The notes under the pieces: generated by a model
Told to the model about the DNA's origin: nothing
Database searches by the model: none
The model's input: only the letters and a program-made list of their open reading frames with translations
Program-made: the position numbers and the translations under genes
Shown here: positions 44,203 through 53,634 of the stretch, one piece after another
Layout of the letters: each line of letters starts with the position of its first letter
Position numbering within the stretch: position 1 is the first letter of the stretch
DNA from: Myxococcus stipitatus
GTDB taxonomy: Bacteria; Myxococcota; Myxococcia; Myxococcales; Myxococcaceae
Direction of reading: 5' to 3'
Length of the DNA: 64,000 nucleotides
NCBI RefSeq assembly: GCF_037414475.1
Contig: NZ_CP147913.1
Coordinates: forward strand, 9,682,501 to 9,746,500

Positions 44203-45812
44203 GCGACACACCTGTCTTCCGGTTGGACCGCCGCATGTTCCTGCGCGGCGCGGGCGGAGCCGCGCTGGCCCTGCCGCTGCTCCCCTCGCTCTTGAGCCCC
44301 CGCGAAGCGAAGGCCCAGAGTGGCCAGCGCCCGAAGTGCTTCGTGCATTTCCGGACGCCCCACGGCGCCATCTTCGGCGCGAACATGTGGCCCACGGACG
44401 CGGCGCTGACTCAGTCCTTGTTCTACGCGGACCACGACGTCCGGCGAGGAGACCTGGCCGCCCCGACGAACGCGAACGGTGATGCCGTCATCAGCCGCGT
44501 GCTGACCGCGCGCTCGTCCGTGCTCACGCCCGCGCTCCTCGCGAAGATGAACATCCTGCGGGGGCTCGACTACCCCATGTACATGGGCCACAACTTCGGC
44601 GCCCCGCTGGGTTACTACGACTACGACAAGCAGCGGCCCGGCACCCCTCGAGCGACCATCGACCAGGTGATGGCCCACTCACCGGCCTTCTACCCGAGCG
44701 TCGCCTCCGTCCGGAAGCGAAGCGTCGCCATCGCGGGTTCGGGCACCTCGAGCGGCACCTGGGGGTACAACACCCCCGGCGTTCGTTCCTCGGGCGTGGC
44801 GTCGAGCTCCATCAGCGGCACGGAGAGCTCGCTCTCGCTCTTCGACACGTTGCTGGCCGGAGCCAGCAGCCCCGGAGGGACTCCCCGGTCTCCCGTGGTG
44901 GACAAGGTCCTCGAAAGCTACCGGCGCCTGCGCAACGGCAACGGCCGGCTTTCGTCGGAGGACCGCGTGCGGTTGGACCAGCACATCGACGCGGTCGCGG
45001 AACTGCAGCGCCGGTTGGAGACGACCACCTCCGCGGGCTGCCAGGTGCCGCCCCGCCCCACCACCGACAACCTGTCCTTGCGCAACTCCGGCACGTTCGC
45101 CGGAGACCCCGCGAAGAACGTCGAGTACTTCCGGCTCATCAACGAGGTGCTCGCCGTGGCGATGAACTGCGGCGTCTGCCGTATCGCCACCATCAGCATC
45201 GACGAGAACATCCAGAACCTGACGTTCACCCCGCGCGCGCCGCAGGGAGAAGACTGGCACAACAACGTCGTTCATCCATCGACCGTGCCCGGGACGAACC
45301 AGGACCTGGTGGTCCAGTTCAACCAGGTCTTCTTCTCACAAGTGTTCCTCGACCTCGTCTCCCGCTTCGAGCGTTTCTCGAACGGCGCGGGGGGGACGCT
45401 GCTGGATGACTCGCTGCTCGCCTGGGGACAGGAGAACGGCAACACGCCTCACTTCTCCTTCTCCCTCCCGGTCGTGACCGCCGGAAGCGCGGGAGGCGCG
45501 CTCAAGACGGGCAGCTACTGCGACTACCGGAACATCACGCGCAAGGTGAGCGGCGACTCGAGCACGGGCGCCGAGAGCAACTTCATCTGGTCGGGCCTCC
45601 TGCACAACCAGTGGCTTGGCACCGCGCTCCAGGCCATGGGCATTCCCAAGTCGGAGTGGAGCGAAACCGACCATCCGGGCTACGGCTGGAAGGCGACGTA
45701 CCAGTCGACCTTCGAGTACCTCTTCACGAACAAGGGCTACACCTCGGCGCAGGCCTACCCCGCGTCGATGTGGCAGAAGACCGGCGAGCTGCTGCCGTTC
45801 CTCTCGCCCTGA
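44199..45812 (+). CDS. DUF1552 domain protein, Tat-exported
   Basis: A 537-residue protein with a twin-arginine signal: RLDRRMFLRGAGGAALALPL (Arg11-Arg12), cleaved near SPREAKA. The body is the DUF1552 domain, distantly related to the alkaline-phosphatase/sulfatase-like DUF1501 group: FVHFRTPHGAIFGANMWPTD, LNILRGLDYPMYMG-like spacing with MNILRGLDYPMYMGHN, LRNGNGRLSSEDRVRLDQHI and LLDDSLLAWGQENGNTPHFS. The GTG at 44199 overlaps the preceding stop and has GAGGAGC six bases upstream. DUF1592 and DUF1552 genes are regularly paired, so a joint periplasmic or surface function is likely. No substrate known. Confidence 0.9.
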   Translation: MSDTPVFRLDRRMFLRGAGGAALALPLLPSLLSPREAKAQSGQRPKCFVHFRTPHGAIFGANMWPTDAALTQSLFYADHDVRRGDLAAPTNANGDAVISRVLTARSSVLTPALLAKMNILRGLDYPMYMGHNFGAPLGYYDYDKQRPGTPRATIDQVMAHSPAFYPSVASVRKRSVAIAGSGTSSGTWGYNTPGVRSSGVASSSISGTESSLSLFDTLLAGASSPGGTPRSPVVDKVLESYRRLRNGNGRLSSEDRVRLDQHIDAVAELQRRLETTTSAGCQVPPRPTTDNLSLRNSGTFAGDPAKNVEYFRLINEVLAVAMNCGVCRIATISIDENIQNLTFTPRAPQGEDWHNNVVHPSTVPGTNQDLVVQFNQVFFSQVFLDLVSRFERFSNGAGGTLLDDSLLAWGQENGNTPHFSFSLPVVTAGSAGGALKTGSYCDYRNITRKVSGDSSTGAESNFIWSGLLHNQWLGTALQAMGIPKSEWSETDHPGYGWKATYQSTFEYLFTNKGYTSAQAYPASMWQKTGELLPFLSP

Positions 45813-45893
45813 TGGACTCGACGGGGAGCCGGGTGTCTCCCCGTCGGGTCACCGCGGGACGTCCCGTGGACCTACTGCCAATCCCCGCTGGGT

Positions 45894-46530
45894 TCAGCCC
45901 TGTCCCAACCGGTCCACGAACCGCACCAACTCCGCCACGGAGTCCACGTCCAGCTTCTCGATGACGCGGGCGCGGTGCACCTTGATGGTCTTCTCGGTGG
46001 TGCCCAGCTGCAGGGCGATCTCCTTGTTCGTCAGCCCTTGGGCCTGCCATCAAGGGTTGCAGCTCGCGCATCATCTGCTCCTGCTGAGCGCGCTCCCACG
46101 GACTCGAGCCGTTGACGAGCGCCAGCCTCCGCGTGCGGGGCAGCAGTCGCAGGGCCAGCTCCACGGTGGCCTTCATGTCGTAGCGCAGCCAGAGGCCCAC
46201 CACGCGTTCGGGACGAGGCTGCTGCTCCCAGAGCTGCTCGTCCTCGGAGAGGATAAGCAGCGGGATTGTCAGGCCACGGCTCCTGGCGCAATTGAAGGAC
46301 CACCTGGATGGCGTCGGAGCAGAAGGCGATGAGGGCATCCGGCCTGCGCTCGCGATACTTGGCCAGGTACCAGGTGTGCAGGGCCTGTGTGTAAGCGGGC
46401 CCACGAGACCATCCGAGGTCCAAGCTCTCGACGTCCAGGGTGACCGGGCCGTCCTGTGCCTCCCACAACGTGGAGCGAAGGCTGGCGACTTGATTTTGGA
46501 GCAGCCCCCGTGTGGCCCCCGCATTATCAT
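45894..46530 (-). pseudogene. Decayed sensor-kinase/LuxR-regulator remnant
   Basis: Three frames must be joined to read it. The first part (GLLQNQVASLRSTLWEAQDG, then VTLDVESLDLGWSRGPAYTQ and WYLAKYRERRPDALIAF) is the substrate-binding-protein-like sensor region of a histidine kinase. A one-base frameshift near 46270 restores LLILSEDEQLWEQQPRPERV and RLALVNGSSPWERAQQEQMM. At about 46045 it jumps in another frame to a LuxR/FixJ HTH end, GLTNKEIALQLGTTEKTIKV and VIEKLDVDSVAELVRFVDR, then TGA at 45894. The kinase core and the receiver domain are absent, so a deletion fused two neighbouring genes. The N terminus is also lost. Confidence 0.75.
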
Positions 46531-46536
46531 CCGTGG

Positions 46537-46896
46537 ATGACGCTCCTAGTGCAGCTCGAGTTCAAGCTGAAGCAGCCGATTCATGAGCCGGAGTTCCTTC
46601 GGATCGCCCGCGCGTTGGCTTCCGCCTCCGCGACCGAGCCGGGGACGCTGCGGTACCAGTGGTTCGTCAACCACAAGCCGGGCCACTACACGATTCTCGA
46701 GGAGTACACCGACGCCGACGCGGCGGAGACCCACAACGGAAACGTGGGCGCGCTGCTCGCCCAGTTGTTCTCCGTGGTTGAACTCGTGTCGGTGTCGTTC
46801 TACGGCGAGCTCAACAAATACGTGAGCGACTGGGCGACGGGCCGGGACGGCGTCTCGACCAACCTGCCGTTGGCTTCGAGCAACCAGGGAGGTTGA
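46537..46896 (+). CDS. Antibiotic biosynthesis monooxygenase (ABM) family protein
   Basis: A 119-residue single-domain protein of the dimeric alpha+beta barrel ABM/YgiN fold. Pattern: LLVQLEFKLKQPIHEPEFLR, a central TEPGTLRYQWFVNHKPGHYT and ILEEYTDADAAETHNGNVGA. Members oxidise quinones or act as small-molecule-binding monooxygenases without cofactors, while others have no known activity. The ATG at 46537 starts the conserved domain; no clear ribosome site is visible, and the open frame extends upstream without similarity. It begins next to the truncated 5' end of the pseudogene on the other strand. Confidence 0.75.
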   Translation: MTLLVQLEFKLKQPIHEPEFLRIARALASASATEPGTLRYQWFVNHKPGHYTILEEYTDADAAETHNGNVGALLAQLFSVVELVSVSFYGELNKYVSDWATGRDGVSTNLPLASSNQGG

Positions 46897-46902
46897 TGGC
46901 GG

Positions 46903-47736
46903 TCAGCCCCCGAGACGCCCCAAGCGGTCTCGCAGACACTCCGCCAGCGCTTCCCGGAGAGATTCCGGGAAGCCACTGAGGCCTGGAGTGTCGTTGCATT
47001 CAAGCAGCAGGAACTCGCCCTCCTGGGTCTCCAGGAAGTCGAGCGCCACGATGTCCGCGCCCAGGTGCTCCAGGGCTCGCCGCGTGTGCATCGCGAGCAC
47101 ATCAGGCGGGTCGATCACCTGGTAGGCGCGGGTCTGGACGTTGGCCTTCCATCCAGCCCCTCTGCGCTCCATGGCCCAGAGCCGGTCTCGGATGGCGAGG
47201 CAGCGGACGTCCCGGCGGTACTGGATGAACGGCTCCACCACGGCATAGTCGTTCGCGGTGAAGATCAGATCGGCGAGGTCGGACCACTCGGCCTCGCTGC
47301 GCACCTGCGCCTTCCCGTAACCCCCATGGTGGTTACCCACCTTGACGACGAACGGCGGGGGGCGCGCGATGCGGCGGACCATGTCATCGCCGACCGCGAC
47401 GTTGAAGGGAATGACAGGCAGGCCCGCGGCCCGCATCTCCGCGAGCATCGACAGCCGGTCATAGCTCCGAGCCAACGTGGAGGCGGGATTGACACAGGGC
47501 ACGCCGCTGAGGCGGATGACGTCCAGCAAGACTCGGTGCCGAGGCTCCGGCCGGATGGCGCCCACCCGCCAGAGGATGCCTTCGACGCGAATCGCGGACT
47601 GGCGGTCGATACACCACAGCTCCCCATCGCGGAGCACCCACGAGGTGTCCTGCAGCCGCCGCGAGACGACCTCATGTTCCGGCAGGTAGCCCTGCCAGTA
47701 CTGCTCACCATTGACGACAACCACGGTCCGCTTCAT
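46903..47736 (-). CDS. ATP-grasp (RimK-like) ligase
   Basis: A 277-residue cytoplasmic ATP-grasp enzyme of the RimK/glutathione-synthetase type, forming amide or peptide bonds on carboxylates. Visible: pre-ATP-grasp start KRTVVVVNGEQYWQGYLP; CVNPASTLARSYDRLSMLAE; the ATP-lid region PPFVVKVGNHHGGYGKAQVR; YAVVEPFIQYRRDVRCLAI; and the metal site DFLETQEGEFLLLECNDTPG. GAGGAGGGG precedes the ATG. It ends six bases from the convergent ABM gene. No precursor-peptide gene was found nearby, so its substrate (peptide tail, amino acid or protein) is open. Confidence 0.85.
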   Translation of the reverse strand: MKRTVVVVNGEQYWQGYLPEHEVVSRRLQDTSWVLRDGELWCIDRQSAIRVEGILWRVGAIRPEPRHRVLLDVIRLSGVPCVNPASTLARSYDRLSMLAEMRAAGLPVIPFNVAVGDDMVRRIARPPPFVVKVGNHHGGYGKAQVRSEAEWSDLADLIFTANDYAVVEPFIQYRRDVRCLAIRDRLWAMERRGAGWKANVQTRAYQVIDPPDVLAMHTRRALEHLGADIVALDFLETQEGEFLLLECNDTPGLSGFPESLREALAECLRDRLGRLGG

Positions 47737-47869
47737 GCGTCCCCTCCTCGCCCCTCACCATCGACCAGGACACGCGGAACCTGACGTGTCCCAAGCGCGC
47801 CACATCCCCGCTTCGGTGGACACCACGAAAGCAGGAAGCCTTCAGCGGGCCCGGGGAGCGGCCGTGCCC

Positions 47870-50005
47870 TCAAGGCACGTACAGCTCCGTGGAACCCAGT
47901 GAGCGGGTGCCATCTTCTCCGCCCACGACGAGCACTCTGCCCGACGTCAGCAGCGTCGCGGTGTGAGACGCGCGCACCGCGATCATGGAGGCGGTCGCGG
48001 ACGAGGACGAGGTGGCTGGGTTGGTCAGCTCCACGGCCTTGAGGAAGGTGCTGCCATTGCCCCCCGCGACGAGCACCTGCCCCGAAGAGAGCAGCGTGGC
48101 GGTGTGTCGGGCGCGGCCCTCCACCATGGAGCCCGCGGCGGACCAGGTGTTCGTGGCCGGGTCATACAGCTCCGAGGACGCGGTCTCGGTGAGCACCTGC
48201 CCTCCCGAGACGAGCACCTTGCCGGAAGCAAGCAGCGTAGCCGTGTGCAGCGCGCGGGACCGGGTCATGGCGCCAGCGGTCGTCCACGTTCGGGTGGCCG
48301 GGTCGTACAGCTCGGCGCTGTTCAATCGCCCGGAGCCATTGGTTCCCCCCGTCACGAGAACCTTGCCCGTGGAGAGCAACGTGGCCGTATGGTTGAAGCG
48401 GGCGGTGTTCAGGGTGCTGGGCGCAACCCAGGTGTTCGCGGCCGAATCGAACACCTCCACCGAGGCCACCGCGCTAGTGCCATCCGTTCCACCCGCGACG
48501 ACCACCAGGCCCGAGGGAAGCAGCGTCATGGTGTGGCTCGAACGCCCCACGCTCATGATGCCGCCCGGAAACCACTCGTTGGTCTCCGGCATGTACAGCT
48601 CCGCGCTGCTCATCGCGCCGGTGCCCCCCGTGACGAAGACGTAGCCCGAGGGGAGCAACACCGCGGCATGAGCGAAGCGGCTCGTGGACAGGGCTTGGAC
48701 TGGAGACCAGGCGCTGGTCGCGGGGTCGTACAACTCCACGCTGTACAGAGGAGCTGCCCCATCGCGCCCCCCGACGACCAGCACCTTGCCCGAGTCGAGC
48801 CGCGTGGCGGTGTGATTGGAGCGGCGCGCGGACAGGCTTCCCGCGGACGTCCACCCGGAGACGCGGAGTTGCGCCGTGCCGCTCACGCCAGCCTGCGCTG
48901 CGGTGAGCGTGACGGGGCCACCCGGCGTCACTCCCGTGCTCAGGCCCGAGGCGTTCACGGTGGCGACGGCGGTGTTGTTCGAGGTCCACGTCGCGCTGCT
49001 CGTCACATCGAGCGTGGAGCCGTCGCTATAGAGCCCCTGTGCGGAGAACTGCCGGGTGGAGCCCGCGACCACCGACGCCGTCGCGGGGGTGACGGTGATG
49101 GTGGTGAGCACGGGCGGCGGAGTCGTGATGGTGAATCGCGCCGTGGCGCTCACGCCCCCCAGGGCCGCGGTGATGGTGACAGGCCCACCCACCTTCACGC
49201 CGGTGCCCAGGCCCGCGGCGCTCACGGTGGCGATGGCGGTGTTGCTCGAGGTCCACGTCACACGGCTCGTCACGTCCGACGAGGAGCCGTCGCTGAAGCG
49301 GCCCTGCGCGGCGAACTGCTGCGTCGCGCCCTCAATCACCGACGCCGTCGCGGGGGTCAGCGTGATGGAGGTGAGCGCGGGCGGCGTTGGGTCCGTGATG
49401 GTGAATTGAGCCGTGCCAATCACACCGTCCACGCTGGCGGTGATGGTGACGGGCCCACCCGCGGCCACGCCGGTGCCCAGGCCCGTGCTGCTCACGGTCG
49501 CGATGGAGGGGTTGTTCGAACTCCACGTCACGCCGCTCGTCACGAAGGCCGTCGTGCCGTCGTTGTAGCGGCCCTGCGCGGTGAACCGCTGCGTGCCGCC
49601 GATGAGCGCGGTGGACTGCGCGGGTGTCACCTGCAGCGTGACGAGCCTCGGCGCGAGGACCTCGAGGGGAGTCTCACCCGAGATTCCATCCACGGTGACC
49701 TTGATGACGACGCTCCCCGCCTTGAGCCCCGTCACGCTGGCCGTGCCGTCCGCCTGGGGTTCGATGGAGGCCACTTGAGGGTCGGACGAGGTCCATTGCC
49801 GTGAAGTAGCGGCGTCGAAGTCCTCGACGCGGCCATCCTTCTTGACTCGCTGGGCCTTCGCGGTGGCCTTCATTCCCGCGGAGAGGCGGGTCTCCGCGAT
49901 GACGACTCGGATTGAGAAATCATTGGCAGGAGGCGGCTTGTCGCCGCAGCCAATGACCGCCAGCGCCAGACCGAAGGCAAGAATGGAGAGAGGGAGGTTT
50001 TTCAT
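47870..50005 (-). CDS. Lipoprotein with Ig-like (BIG) and Kelch repeats
   Basis: A 711-residue surface lipoprotein: signal MKNLPLSILAFGLALAVIGC, lipobox Cys20. After a divergent first domain come three tandem bacterial Ig-like (BIG_2) domains of about 90 residues (VTPATASVVAGSTRQFSAQG, TWTSNNTAVATVNASGLSTG and TPGGPVTLTAAQAGVSG). A Kelch propeller follows, with six to seven repeats of the form (R/H)TATLL.(S)GKVLV(A/S)GG.. and SAELYDPAT.(T)W. Adhesion or carbohydrate/protein binding is expected. The domain repeats are also visible in the DNA as about 280-bp and 150-bp periodicities. Confidence 0.88.
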   Translation of the reverse strand: MKNLPLSILAFGLALAVIGCGDKPPPANDFSIRVVIAETRLSAGMKATAKAQRVKKDGRVEDFDAATSRQWTSSDPQVASIEPQADGTASVTGLKAGSVVIKVTVDGISGETPLEVLAPRLVTLQVTPAQSTALIGGTQRFTAQGRYNDGTTAFVTSGVTWSSNNPSIATVSSTGLGTGVAAGGPVTITASVDGVIGTAQFTITDPTPPALTSITLTPATASVIEGATQQFAAQGRFSDGSSSDVTSRVTWTSSNTAIATVSAAGLGTGVKVGGPVTITAALGGVSATARFTITTPPPVLTTITVTPATASVVAGSTRQFSAQGLYSDGSTLDVTSSATWTSNNTAVATVNASGLSTGVTPGGPVTLTAAQAGVSGTAQLRVSGWTSAGSLSARRSNHTATRLDSGKVLVVGGRDGAAPLYSVELYDPATSAWSPVQALSTSRFAHAAVLLPSGYVFVTGGTGAMSSAELYMPETNEWFPGGIMSVGRSSHTMTLLPSGLVVVAGGTDGTSAVASVEVFDSAANTWVAPSTLNTARFNHTATLLSTGKVLVTGGTNGSGRLNSAELYDPATRTWTTAGAMTRSRALHTATLLASGKVLVSGGQVLTETASSELYDPATNTWSAAGSMVEGRARHTATLLSSGQVLVAGGNGSTFLKAVELTNPATSSSSATASMIAVRASHTATLLTSGRVLVVGGEDGTRSLGSTELYVP

Positions 50006-50455
50006 GCGAAGTGACCCTGGGCTCGTCGACTCTGCGTATCAGTTCTCGGAACCTGGACCTAGTCCCTTGACAAATGAGGTCCAGCCACCTCGTCGAGCAC
50101 CCGGTCCTTGAGCAGTCACCACCGCCACGGCGCGAATGAGAACAGCCGAACGTCGCGAGCCACGTGCTCAGGCGGAGCCCAACAGGCATCGCCACCGGGC
50201 GAGCCTCGAGGTCGGATCAACGCTCCATTGACCACGTCGCCATCGGTTGGATGGGAAGCCCGCGCGGCGACGCGAACCCACTGCCTGTTGTGACGCTTGC
50301 CGCTACAGAATCCCCTCTGGCTGTAGCCAGAGGCGCCACATGTTTTTCCTGGCTTGCAAAAAAGACTCTGAAACCCACGTTGGCACGTTCACTGCTCTGT
50401 GCGGGGCGCCAGTTCTTCATCCCCCGCTGGCTTCATTCCCGGAGCAGGAGTCCAC
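50006..50455. other. Spacer upstream of fungalysin gene with a small hairpin
   Basis: About 450 bp between divergent genes, no convincing ORF. A perfect inverted repeat CCTCTGGCT-GT-AGCCAGAGG lies at 50314-50333, followed nine bases later by an AT-rich run (ATGTTTTTCC) and then AAAAAAG at 50359-50365. It sits 123 bp before the fungalysin start and could be an operator, a 5' leader structure or a weak terminator. Confidence 0.4.
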
Positions 50456-53419
50456 ATGTCACAGGGTCATCTCCGCCGCCGTCTCACCCAGGCGCTGGTG
50501 CTGTTGGGCGCGCTGGGCGCTCCCACCGCCCTCGCCGTCACCCAGGACACGAGCGGCGCGCGCAACCACGACGCCCGCATCGCCCACAACCTCGGCCTGA
50601 AGAGGGCCGTGAGCGCGCTGCAGAAGGACAAGGAAGCAACACTCCGTCGCGACGTGCCCGAGCTGCGTGTGGAGCACGACGCCTCCACCGGCCTGGTCCG
50701 CTCGCTCATCAACCCGGTGGGTGCGCTGACGGGCCGCAGCAGTGGTGACGCGCTCGCCATCGGCCTCTCCTTCGTCCAGGCGCAGCGCGAGCTGTTGGGC
50801 CTGGAGCTGACGGACCTGGCGAACCTGGAGGTCGCCGACCGCGTCTACTCGCGGCAGAGCGGCGTCACCCACCTGTACCTGCGCCAGACGCACCAGGGCC
50901 TTCCTCTCTACAACGGCCAGCTCCAGATCAACGTGGACAGCGAAGGCCGCGTGGTCAGCGTGCACAGCGACTTCCTTCCCTCGCTGGCGCGCGCCGTCCC
51001 GAGCATCCAGCCCCGCCTGGACGCGGCCGCCGCCGTCTCCGGCGCCGCCCGTCACCTGGGCCTCAAGCCGCTGACCGCGCCTCGAGCCCTGGAGAAGGAC
51101 TCCGGCCCGCGTCAGCGCACGCGCGTGGAGCAGTCCGGCATCTCCCGCGAGCCCATCGACGCGCGGCTCGCGCTGCTGCCCATCAACCAGGGTGACGCCC
51201 GGCTGGTGTGGAACTTCCAGGTCCACACGCCGGACCAGCAGCACGTCTATGACATGACCGTGGACGCCGCCACGGGCGAGGTGTGGACGCGCTTCGACTG
51301 GGTCGCCGCGGATTCCTACACCGTCTACCCGCGCCCGGTGGAGAGCCCCAATCACACCACCCCGCTTCCGCCGATGGACGCCCGGGTCAGCGTGCTCAAC
51401 CCCGCGAACGCGACGGCCTCCCCCTTCGGCTGGCATGACACCAACGGCGCCATCGGCCCCGAGTTCACCATCCACCGAGGCAACAACGTCCACGCCTACG
51501 ACGACGCGGACGCCAACAACCTGCCCCCCACGGTGGAGCCGGACTGCGGGCCTTCGCTCACCTGCACCTTCCCGATGAACCTGGCCAACGCGCCCGGCAC
51601 GTACATCCCGGCCGCCATCACCAACCTGTTCTACTGGAACAACGTCATCCACGACGTCCAGTACCAGTACGGCTTCGACGAGGTGTCCGGCAACTTCCAG
51701 GTCAACAACTACGGCAACGGCGGCCTGGGCAACGACGACGTGCGCGCCGAGGCGCAGGACGGCACCAGCACCAACAACGCCAACTTCTACACGCCGCCGG
51801 ACGGCCAGCGCCCGCGCATGCAGATGTACCGGTGGACCACCACCGTCCCCAACCGCGACGGTGACGTGGACAGCGGCATCATCGTCCACGAGGCGGGCCA
51901 CGGCATCTCCAACCGCCTGGTCGGCGGCCCCAGCAACGTCTCCTGCCTCAACAACAACCAGGCCCCGGGCGAAGGCATCAGCGACTTCCTGTCGCTCATC
52001 TACACGGCGCGAGCCTCGGACACCGGCCCTCAGGGGCGCGGCATGGGCACGTACGCGCTGGGCCAGGCGACGACGGGCCTGGGCATCCGCGGGCAGCGCT
52101 ACAGCACGAACCAGACGGTCAACACGTGGACGTACGCCAGCATCAACGGCATGGCCGTTCCGCACGGCGTGGGCTCCGTGTTCGCCCAGGCGGCATGGGA
52201 GGCGTACTGGGCCTTGGTGGACCGCTGGGGCTTCAGCACCAACCTCTACAACGCCACGGGCAGCGCCGGTAACCAGCGCATGATGCTGTACCTCACCGAG
52301 GGCCTGAAGAACACGCCCTGCAGCCCCACGTTCACCCAGGTGCGCGACGGCATCATCACCGCGGCGACCACGCTGCACGGTGGCGAGGACGTGTGCCGGC
52401 TGTGGACGGCGTTCGCCGCCTTCGGCCTGGGCAGCAACGCGGTGTCCGGCGGCTCCAACAGCACCACGCCCACCAACGGCTTCGCCGTGCCCGCCGCCTG
52501 CCGCACGGACGTGTGGGGCAAGGACAAGCCCTGGGACACCGGCAACGAGCCGGACGCGGCCACCGCGGGCAACGGCATGTGGGAGAGCGAGGACATCTGG
52601 GTCCGCAACTCGCCCACCAACGGCCCGCACGAGAACCCGGAGTTCGGTCAGGTCAACTATGTCCACGTGAAGGTGCGCAACCGCAGCGCGGTGGACGCCC
52701 ACAACGTCGTGGTGAAGGTGTACGGCACCAACGCGGCCACCAGCACCTCCTGGCCGGCGGGCTGGACGGAGCTGGGCCAGGCGACGGTGGTGTACCTGCC
52801 CGGCGGCGCGGACGACGAAGTCGAGGTGCAGTGGAGCCCGTCGGTCCAGGGCCACTACTGCCTGCTGGCGCGGATGGTGACTCCGGCCGACCCGATGACG
52901 TTCGTGGAGATCGGCAACCCGGACTACAACACGCGCCAGAACAACAACATCATCTGGCGCAACACCAACGTGGTGAACCTGGTGCCGTTCGGCTTCTCCA
53001 AGGCCACGTTCATCCTGCGCAACACGCTGCGCGAGGCGCGCATGTTCAACGTGCGCTTCCGTGAGCTGACGACCGACGCGAAGCGGCCGTTCATCGCGCG
53101 CGGCGCCATCACCGTGGACCTGGGCCCGGAGCTGACCGAGCTGTGGCAGAAGTCCAGCCGCAAGTCTGAGGGCCTCGAGCGCGTGGGTGAGACGCAGTTC
53201 CGCGTCGTCGACCCGACCCGGGCCGCCTTCGCCATTCCCCTGGAGCCGCTCCAGGAGTTCAACGTGGGGCTCGAGTTCAAGGACAACGAGTTCACCGGCA
53301 AGCAGACGGACACCTTCGAGCAGTTCGACTTCGCGGCCGTGCTGGAGGACCCGCTCGCCGAGGGAAAGACCCGCGATATCGGCGGCGTGACGTATTACCT
53401 GCGCGTGGCCAAGCCGTAA
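50456..53419 (+). CDS. M36 family metallopeptidase (fungalysin)
   Basis: A 987-residue secreted zinc metalloprotease. Signal peptide about residues 1-30 (LTQALVLLGALGAPTALA). The propeptide contains the FTP/PepSY region (YLRQTHQGLPLYNGQLQINV and VDAATGEVWTRFDW). The catalytic domain has HEAGH at residues 478-482, with the third ligand Glu near 505 in APGEGISDF, and family features FYWNNVIHDVQYQYGFDE and SVFAQAAWEAYWALVDRWGF. A C-terminal region of about 250 residues looks like a beta-sandwich (VHVKVRNRSAVDAHNVVVKV). AGGAG precedes the ATG at 50456. Likely used for extracellular protein digestion, as in predatory myxobacteria. Confidence 0.95.
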   Translation: MSQGHLRRRLTQALVLLGALGAPTALAVTQDTSGARNHDARIAHNLGLKRAVSALQKDKEATLRRDVPELRVEHDASTGLVRSLINPVGALTGRSSGDALAIGLSFVQAQRELLGLELTDLANLEVADRVYSRQSGVTHLYLRQTHQGLPLYNGQLQINVDSEGRVVSVHSDFLPSLARAVPSIQPRLDAAAAVSGAARHLGLKPLTAPRALEKDSGPRQRTRVEQSGISREPIDARLALLPINQGDARLVWNFQVHTPDQQHVYDMTVDAATGEVWTRFDWVAADSYTVYPRPVESPNHTTPLPPMDARVSVLNPANATASPFGWHDTNGAIGPEFTIHRGNNVHAYDDADANNLPPTVEPDCGPSLTCTFPMNLANAPGTYIPAAITNLFYWNNVIHDVQYQYGFDEVSGNFQVNNYGNGGLGNDDVRAEAQDGTSTNNANFYTPPDGQRPRMQMYRWTTTVPNRDGDVDSGIIVHEAGHGISNRLVGGPSNVSCLNNNQAPGEGISDFLSLIYTARASDTGPQGRGMGTYALGQATTGLGIRGQRYSTNQTVNTWTYASINGMAVPHGVGSVFAQAAWEAYWALVDRWGFSTNLYNATGSAGNQRMMLYLTEGLKNTPCSPTFTQVRDGIITAATTLHGGEDVCRLWTAFAAFGLGSNAVSGGSNSTTPTNGFAVPAACRTDVWGKDKPWDTGNEPDAATAGNGMWESEDIWVRNSPTNGPHENPEFGQVNYVHVKVRNRSAVDAHNVVVKVYGTNAATSTSWPAGWTELGQATVVYLPGGADDEVEVQWSPSVQGHYCLLARMVTPADPMTFVEIGNPDYNTRQNNNIIWRNTNVVNLVPFGFSKATFILRNTLREARMFNVRFRELTTDAKRPFIARGAITVDLGPELTELWQKSSRKSEGLERVGETQFRVVDPTRAAFAIPLEPLQEFNVGLEFKDNEFTGKQTDTFEQFDFAAVLEDPLAEGKTRDIGGVTYYLRVAKP

Positions 53420-53447
53420 CACCCCGCACGCTCGCGACACGGAATTG

Positions 53448-53484
53448 AAGGCCGGGTGGAGCCGTCGAGGCCGCCCGGCCTTTT
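53448..53484 (+). terminator. Rho-independent terminator of fungalysin gene
   Basis: A 12-bp stem AAGGCCGGGTGG/CCGCCCGGCCTT with one G-U type pair and an 11-base loop, followed directly by TTTT. It lies about 29 bases after the stop codon and is the clearest classical terminator in the window. Confidence 0.85.
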
Positions 53485-53634
53485 CATGTCCGCCGTCCGC
53501 GATGGGAGGGATTCACCCCGGCCCCGGAGCTCCGTCATAACTCGATTGGATTACTCGACTTACTGGAATAGCACTATTGCTGCTTTAGTATCAGCATTGC
53601 CTCTATTCGGGCCCATTCCCGAAGGGACCTCACG

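Noticed and set aside
46903..47736. ATP-grasp gene as a graspetide (RiPP) system
   Set aside because: No precursor peptide with repeated acidic or Thr/Ser motifs was found within several hundred bases on either strand.
50459..53440. 993-residue open frame antisense to the fungalysin gene
   Set aside because: Same third-position GC artefact; no ribosome site and no protein-like pattern.
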